In this document: positions 45,601 to 54,600 of the stretch, piece after piece
Position numbering within the stretch: position 1 is the first letter of the stretch
Layout: each line of letters starts with the position of its first letter
NCBI RefSeq assembly: GCF_050947875.1
Contig: NC_134568.1
Coordinates: forward strand, 203,237,729-203,301,728
DNA length: 64,000 nucleotides
Reading direction: 5' to 3'
Origin: Dermacentor variabilis
Taxonomy: Eukaryota; Arthropoda; Arachnida; Ixodida; Ixodidae
Translations under genes and position numbers: made by a program
Notes under the pieces: generated by a model
The model's input: the letters and a program-made list of their open reading frames with translations, nothing else
Told to the model about the DNA's origin: nothing
The model's database searches: none

Positions 45601-48600
45601 CGGATGTTGATGATGCACTTGATTTTTTGTCTCGTGGTGGTTGCGATTCCGACAGTTGGCGGAAGGTTTCAGTTTAGCTTCAATTGCTCTGATTGACATG
45701 TTTTCTCAGAATCCAAAGGGGAAGAAGAATAAGTGCCGGAACTTCTGAGTAATAGGCTGCCACGCCACAGTGGCGAAGAAGACGCAGGCGAGAAATGACG
45801 GCTTCTCGTAGAGACTGTGGGGAATATGCACCGGAATGTGTCGATGATAAGCTGTCCGAGCACTCTTCACAGACCAATGGGTCCCCCTTTCTTAAGAGGT
45901 GGCTGTGTGCTAAGTGCATGTAGCCAATTTCTGAACGGCACAAGACCACCTTGTAGAACCGTTCCCAGTGTCTGGCACTCTGCCATTCGCTCAAGATGGG
46001 TTTAATGCTGTGGAGTTTATTATGGAGGTCAGAGTCCCATTCATTTTGCTATAAACATTTGATTTATATTTGCAAGGATGATGTGTAGTCTCTGCTGGGC
46101 TTATTTTTGAAGGTAAGTTCCTAGTTGGTGTTTTGAGTAAAGAGTTGATTTGGGCGTCTGGGAAGGGTTCGAAGTCTTAAAATCTTAGAAGGGAATGTGG
46201 ACGAAAGAAACACCTGCACTTATCAAGTGGTTGTTCATTTGATTCCGCATAGAGACTGGAACTGCAGACGTTCGGAGAGCTGCCATTGCCAGTCGTAATC
46301 TCTGATGGCTAACTGGATCTAAAACTCTTGATGTCTGTTGGTGTGAGACAAATCTATGTAGCCGCGGCAATTTAGGGCTGTGCTGTTCTTTCAACATTGA
46401 GGCAATTGTAGCTGTTCAGTCGATTTGTCCAAAGCCGTACAAAAGGAGACATGATGCCCCCTGGCCCCATTGCTAATGTTCCGGGGGGGCTTGAGCCCTT
46501 CGGCCCCCACCCCCCCTCCTCGTACTCTACACCTGTGTCACAAGGCAAGGGCACATTGAAATGGTGGTAACTCTCCAAAGCCCTTGACAGATTCTGGTAT
46601 GAAAGCAGATGTCAATTCTGAGGTAAAAAAGGTGCCTATTGTTTCACGGTATGTTGGGAGAACGGTGGTTGGTACAATGTAGGGATCTCTTTTGCTTGAT
46701 TTTATTTACTTATTGCGAAAGCTGTACTCTTTTGCTCTTTAAGAGGGGGGGGGGGGCTTGCTGATGTATTATTTGTGCACTTGCGGTGCTTTAGTTGTTA
46801 CATGAAGATGTAGTTTGCATTCTTATGTGGTTGATTTCATGTTGTGCATTCATCATGGTGAGCCTGATGTTGAATGTCTGTGCAAATTTCGACCTTGAAA
46901 AATGGCAGATGGCGAGCCTCAAGTTCGATAGTCTTCTGCCACCCACTTATAGTTGCATATCATAAGATGTTCAGTCATCTGCCTGGCGTCAAGTCAAGTG
47001 AACTGAAGAAATTTTCTGAAGCGTTGTCATAAAACCCCGCTTTAGGAAACCATCAAATCAACTGGTCTGTTTTGATGCCAAGAAATGGAGGTACTGCAAA
47101 GCTATTGAATGCTGCATGGCTTTGGAAATCTCAGCTTACGTGCACTTATGCAATTAACATACTCAAGGGCTGTTTCTGTTTAACATTCCTACCTAAACAT
47201 CCATGGAAAGACAAGGTGAGGCATCCAACTGTTTTTTCAAAGCCAGCTTTTGCTGATGGTCAGTGAAAAAGAATGCCAACAGAACTATCTCTACCACTTG
47301 GGAATGTCCTTACACAGTGAACACACCTCCCATTACCAACCCCACACACAAACAGTGGGAGGCCGTGCTGTTCAGCTTGGACTCGCATGATCAGCGCAGA
47401 CTAGTGTGGTGGGCCCGAGATACCGCTGAGGCAGCAGGAGTCCTGTACTAATGGCCTTCCACCTGCTGGCGCAAGCAGGAAGAAGCCTTGCAATTTCTTT
47501 TACTGAATAAAGTTTGTTCCTCCTCCTCTTGTTTGTCATGTCCTGCAACAAGAAAATGTGTTGAGCTCGCTGCACAAAAGAACACATTTGAAGGTACTTC
47601 ACACCATTTAGCAAAAAGCCATTACACAAACGTGATGAAATTATGAGTGGAATGAATAACAACGTGGGCATGTAGGCTTGGGAAGGGACCAGGGCATGTG
47701 GCTGCCATAGACATTGCTACTTCAATGTAATGCTTATCACATTTTCCTTGGTCATGCAAAATCCACTGCTAGCAGCACCTGAGAGCTTTTTTTTTTATAC
47801 ATGGACGGGCTTATTGCTGCATGAATTTATGCATTTCCAAAAAGGGAGGAAGTCAACATGTATTTTCCACAAATTCCGGGGACTACCTTTGAACTTGCAG
47901 ACCATAGCAACCAATGCTGCAGGTCTAGTTCGCAAGCAGCAGCATGAAGATTAATAAGTCAACATTTTTTGGAGAACTACACAACATGATGGGGGGGGGG
48001 GCATACCAACCATAATTATTGCATTGCTTTTTTCTTTAATTTTGCAAAATATGAAGCATCATTTTCCTCCTTTCAATTGACCTCTTTTTTTGATGAAGGC
48101 AGAGAATGGAAAGCTGGTGAACTAACTTTTTTTGTACGTATTGGGCTGTATTCCTGTAAGCACTATATGTTATACTGAATTGTCACTTGTCAATTCTGTT
48201 GCAATAATATTGAAACATGCGAGCGGAGTTTGGGTGAAGAGAAGAACTAAGTTATGCTGGCTCGTGTGCAGCGCTGGGAACTGCTTTTGCTGAGCGATAC
48301 CTTTGCATTATTCATCTTGCAAATAAAAGTGATCCATCGTCACAATTGTGGTGGAAGGTGCGGGGTAAGTCAGCTACTACCTAGTGCTACCTGAGGGACA
48401 CCGTCTGCCAATAAGGAAGCACAGAAGTACGAGCTTTGCCGCAGCCGTTGACTTGCGGGCTTGGCACCACTACCTCAAGAAATGAGCTCGATTGGAGATG
48501 CCCAGCCACCATCTGTGAGGGCATCGCCTTACCACTACACGGAGCCACGCACCTTCACATGAAAACCTGGTGATGACATGGATGAGTGGCTCAGCCGCTA

Positions 48601-51600
48601 TCAGCGGTTGAGCTGATCCAACGGTTGGAATGCCACTAGCCAGTTGTCTAACATGGGGTTCTTCGTTGATTTCTCTGCGTTGGTATGGTTTGAGAACCAT
48701 GAAGGCACTTTGACAACCTTGGAACTATTTGTGGAGGAAATTAAGAAATGCTTTAGAGACTCGGCAATAAAGAAGAAACGTGCAGAGCAGATGTCGCAGA
48801 GGGCTCAATTCACCGGGGAGACTTGCAGAATGCACATTGAAGAGATACTGAAGTTGTGCAAGGCAGTGGATGCCCATATGGCGGAAGAAGACGAGGTGGG
48901 CCATATTCTTAAAGGTATTACCGAGGATGTTTATCACTTCCTCATAGGCAAGAAGAGTCTGGAATCAGTGGCTGATGGGATTAATCACTGTCGAACCTTC
49001 GAGGCCCTTAAAACACGTCACATCACTTCGAAGTTTGGATCTCTGGCTAACGTCACGACTGCTGCCACCGTCGATGTATTCCATGATTCACTACCTGCCG
49101 ACCTTTCCTCCACCATTAGTCTCATTGTACGTAAGGAACTACATCGGTATGCTTCTGTTTCTGTGCAAGTAAGAGACACGCAGTGTGATATGCCATCCAC
49201 AACTACCAATGCTGCAAGTTTCGACGAGCGCAGCTACTCCAACCGCGAGCTTGGCTGAGGGCTCCACTGCCAATGGCCTCTACCATCGAGCCGCCTTATG
49301 TGCCCCATGACAGTTGCAGCTACAACAGCCGGCCATCTACTTTTGTTCCCGAGTGGGAACAGCGTGCTAAGTACACTCACAATACCGCAACTTTTGGCAT
49401 GCCACGTGAATGCCCCGTGTGCTACCAGTGCGGTGTTCATGGACACATCGTCTGGTTCTACCCTAAGCGATGTTGCCCACATATGACATTTTCTGAGCGA
49501 TTTGCAGCATCCACATAGCGAAGCCAACGCCCCGATCATGCCTACTGGCCTTCGGATCCAACTGTCCAGCAGCCCGTGTACCGGCAGAACGTCCGTAGCG
49601 ACTCTCCTACCTCTGTGTGAAGCCTAACGCCGCTTACTATGCACCAGCGACGGTCACCACCTCCACAGCCCCGGCTGTGGCTTTCATCTCTGCCACTAGG
49701 AGACTAGTCTGCGTGGCCGATGGAGATGAGGTTGCTGGACGTACCACATTGCACACAGTTATGCCTCCACCAGTTTCGATGCTTCAAAACAAGGTTTATG
49801 TGATTGTTAATGATGTTCCCACAATGACTTTGATAGACACCAGGGTAACTGTTTCTGTAATGAGTTTAGCTTTCAAGGAATGACTTGGCTGTAAAGTTAT
49901 GTTTCATTGGGACAAACAGACTACCTTTCGGGCAGTGGGCGGCGCGTCTTTGCGTCCAGTCGGTGCATGCACTGTGTCTGTCTGTGTCGCTCGCAAGGCG
50001 TTCAAGGCAGAATTTGCAGTACTTGCTTATTCCACTCACGACGTTATCCTTGGCATCAACTTTTTGCAAGAGTGTCGTGTGACTGGACTGTGGAGCAGGT
50101 GAAGTTCTGTTGTTCACTCTTGCCCAACAGCCTCCCTGTTCAAGCGACCACCTCGTTGTAGTAAAAAATTCTGTTCTGCTGGCTTGGTCCGCCTCCAGTA
50201 TGCTAGTTAATGCATCGGAAACCAACCTGAGTACAGGTTCATTTGACATTGTGATTGAGCCATTGCCCTTGCCTAGTGTGAAGAAAAACATGTTTGTGCC
50301 TTGCTGCCTTGTATTGCCTACTGGTGGAAAAAGCTATGGGTGGTGAACCGTACAGCTGAGTCAGTTACTCTCCCGGAAGGTATGCGCCTTGCCCTATTTG
50401 AAAAGGAGTGCGTCATCTGCATTGGAGCCCTAAGCAACTGCTCTAAGTGTGACCCTACTGATGTTTCTGTTACAGAATTGGAGTACTTAAAACTGATTAG
50501 CAAGTCTATTTCCTTGCAGAAGTGCAGAGCCTTGGTTGCATTGTTGGCCAGACACGCTAAAGTATTTGATTTTGCACAGAAGGCGCACGGAACTCTGTTA
50601 CCGAGCTCACGCACTCAGTCACAAGATTGACACCGGATCTGCGTATTCTCTTCGACAGAAGCCGTAGCGTGTTTCCGCTTCATAGCGCAAAGTCATTTCA
50701 GAGCAAGTCAGCGAGATGCTAACCACCGACGTTATTCAAGAAACGTAGAGTCCCTGGGCTGTGCCTGTTATCTTGATTAAGAAAAAGGATGGGTTGTGGA
50801 GGTTCTGTGTTGACTATCAACGTCACAACTCCATAACTAAGAAGGACGTCTACCGCTTCCTCGTATCGATGACATTATCGATTGCTTACATTCAGCGTCT
50901 TATTTTTCCTTGGTAGACTACGATCTGGGTATTGGCAAATTCCTATAGATCCGACAAAGAAAAGGCAGCTTTTGTAGCGCCAGACGGTTTGTTTGAATTT
51001 AATGTTATGCCATTCAGTTTCTGTAATGCCCCTGCAACATTTGAAATATATATGGGCACAGTTTTCCAGGGCCTCAAGTAGGAAATCTGTTTATGCTCCT
51101 TGGGTGATGTGGTGATCTTTGGCCGAACATTCGAGGAACATAACCATCGCCTTTATCTTGTTCTAACCTCTCTGGAGAAAGCTGCACTGACATTGAACTC
51201 CAAGAAATGTCATTTTGGAGAACATGAAACACTGTTTCTGGGACACCTTGTGGAAAAAATGGCGTTAGACCGGATCCGCAGAAAGTCGCCACTGTCAGCA
51301 ACTTCAAGAAGCCTCAATCTCTCTGGGACCTATGAAGTTTTTTGGGTCTATGCTCATATTTTGCTGATAAGGCACAACCACTGACGGACTTGTTGTAAAA
51401 ATATGTGCCTTTCCACTGGACATCGGATTGTGACTCTGCATTTATGCAACTAAAGTTCATGCTGATATCAGGGTTAGTGCTGCTCCATTTTGACTCTCTG
51501 CTCCTACAGAAATTCATACTGATGCCAGTGGAATCCGCCTCGGCGCAGTACGTGTCCAACGCCATGAGAATGCTGAACACTTGGTTACCTATGCAAGCCG

Positions 51601-54600
51601 TTCATTGAATAAGGCAGAGTGCAATTACAATGACAGAACAGGAGTGCCTGGCAGTCATTTTCGCCATTCACAAGCTTCACCCATACATCTACGGCCGTCG
51701 TTTCTCAATCATCACTGACCATCATTCCGTTTGTTGGTTGGTGGGCTCATGTGACCCCTCTGGCCGACTTGCGCGATGGGCCCTGCGCTTACAAGAGTCT
51801 GACTGTAGTACGTTACAAAAGCGGTAACCACCACGCAGACGCTGACTGCCTATCACGCCTACCCCTACCTAAGACTGAGTGTTATGCTGACACCTTCGAT
51901 TAGTATATCGATGATATTGACTCCCCGTTCCCTGATCTCGCGACATTCCAGAAAGTACAACATGACGGCTGTGGCTTAGATCCTCTGTTCGCTTCTGCGA
52001 ATGAGCATGCCAACCCAAGCTGTTTTGTGGCCCACGACGACATCTTCTACTTGAAAAACTATTCAGGCCAAGGATCCCGCCTGCTTCTCGTCGTTCCACG
52101 CACTCTACGTTGCCATGTTCTTCGCTTCACGCATAATGACGCAACCTGCGGCCACATGGGCTTTGCCTGAACGTTTCACCGCATCCAGCAAAGGTTCTGT
52201 GGGCCCAAAATGTGACACAAAGAAAAATATGTCGCTGGTTGCGAACAATGGCAATGTCACAAGCGTTCCACGACTTCGCCGGCCAGACTTCTTTATCCTC
52301 TACTGCCTCTTAACTCTCCCTTCGAGGCTGTTGGTGGCAATCTCCTCGGCCCGTTTTTGCAATCAAACAAAGCCAATCGATGGGTAGTCTGTGTCGACCA
52401 TGTGATGCATTGCGTAGAAACTGTGGCAATACCTGCTGCAATGGCTTTCCACGTATCGCAGCTTATGCTTTACTTAATAATTCTGCTCCACGGCTCTACA
52501 CGAGTCATCGTCAGTGACCTGGGGCGTCAGTTCATCGCCGACGTTGTGGAGACGATACTACGTCTGTCTGCCTGCCAGTTCTGCCAGTCCACCCCATATC
52601 ACCCGCAGACCAATGGCCTCGTAGAGCGCACGAACAAGACTTTTGCAAACATGCCATCCATTTAGGTCGATTCCAAGCACAAGAACTGGGACGAAGTACT
52701 ATGTTATATCACTTGCACTTCAAACACCGTGAAGCACGAGACCACAGGGTACCCTCTATTTTATCTGCTCTGCATTTGCTCTCCTCACAGCTGTCTCGAC
52801 ACGATTCTTCATTTTACGCTAGACATGGAAATTTGGGCTGCCGAGCAGAAGAAACCCGTAGCATCGCACGCCTCCAAACTCCGGCATCTCAACATTGTTC
52901 AAAGATTTATTACGATGCCCGCCATCAATCTGTGTCTTGTACTAAAGGTGACCTTGTGTGGTTGTGAACACCGGTCCGCAAACGTGGTCTGTGTCGGAAG
53001 TACTTGGCCTGCTACTCCGGTCCATTAGTCATTGTTGACGCCTCAGTGGCATTATGTATGTAATCTCCAGCGTCACAAGCAATGGTTGCCACTCTGGAAA
53101 GACACAGCTGACACGTGTCGCGCACCTTAAGCCATTCTACAGTATCTTCTGAATGACTCGCCCAGCGGGCATCATCTCCGAATGGGAAAGTGAAACATGC
53201 GAGTGTAGTTTGGATGAAGAGAAGAACAAAACTAGGTTGGCTCGCATGCAGCACTGTGAACTGCTTTCGCTGAGCGATACCTTTGCATTCCTCATCTTGT
53301 AAATAAAAGCGATCCATCATCACAATATATAATGTGCACAAAAGGTCAAAGGCACGTGCCACAGCAGATGAATATGGCAAAGAAATATTTTTTTAAAAAC
53401 ACCGTTATGTATTTCGTAATACTAATTTGAAGCACTTGATTGAAGACGAATATTTTCAGAGATATAGCCTCTACGATTATAGTATGTGGCGTTATCTCAA
53501 AAATTGTCGCAGCACATTCTTGTGGCTGAGTGTTTCTAAAAGTTTAAGACAGCCATGATACCTACTGGAAGTGGTCATGCTTTAGCAATATAAATTACTC
53601 AATGCTTTTGTTGGCATATTTTGGTATATTTTTCTGTATTGAATTATGAAGGTATAGAACTACTTTGTGAAACCTTATGGGCTTGATATATCTGGGCTAT
53701 GCTATAATTATACATTATACAATGTTCTTGCATAGTTATCTAAAGATTGTGTTATCAGCATTCCACTGTAATTCCAATGCACAATTGTAAAATGTGGCAT
53801 TGTGAAGGTTCAGCACCGCAGTTGTTGCCATTGGTGTGGGAAGAGGAGACGAGCATATGTCCATTTTCGTAATGTAGTGTGCATGATAGGCTTGTTGGTG
53901 TATCTATACTCCATTCCATACATAGCAGTCAACACTGTGGAGGCTAGAGAGACTTTCTACAATGGCTTTGTTTGCACTTAAATATATTTAGATGTTTTTT
54001 GACTGCAATTGTGACCGACTGTATATATTTAGGCTCAGGATTGAATGAAACAAATTTTAATCCTTAGAAACAAGCACACTGTAGTATATAGCTGCTAATA
54101 TGTTTTAGGTCATTTTTAATTTTTATTGTTCGTGTTTTTTATTTGCAACCCGTCGCCGGGAGTGTCATGCGCATGCTTGCGCGAACGAACGCTGTTGGCA
54201 CGAAGCAAAGCATGTACGAAGCATAGACGGAAGGCGCGGAGTGACAACTTTTCTTGACCGAACTTGTTGCGTAACTTCTACAGCGTTGACTGCTATGTAT
54301 AGAATGGAATATAGTGTAGTTGCAATGAATTAGAATGTGCTCTATTTTGCCCGAAGGCAAGAAATAACCCTGCACTTCAAGATTAATTTTTATTTCTTGG
54401 CAGACTGATGAAACTTGCTGAATTTGTGTATTTCATTATGTTAATATAAGATATACATTGTTTTCTTGCAGAGTAAATAATGTTTTAGAAATTAAAAATA
54501 AAACAATAAGTTTTTTGCACATTCGAACTGAGCTATTTACTAAACTATACATGGTGTAATAAAGATTCACATAAATGATGTGGAAAGAATGAAGAGTGAG

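Larger units (their letters stand above)
48211..53323 (+). mobile_element. Ty3/Gypsy LTR retrotransposon, decayed but structurally complete
   Basis: The element has two ~133-bp LTRs, gag, protease, reverse transcriptase, RNase H and integrase in Ty3/Gypsy order. A purine-rich gaatgggaaag sits just before the 3' LTR. Putative 5-bp duplications aatat flank it (48206-48210 and 53324-53328). Dozens of stops and frame changes show it is old. The LTRs are unusually short. Confidence 0.92.
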
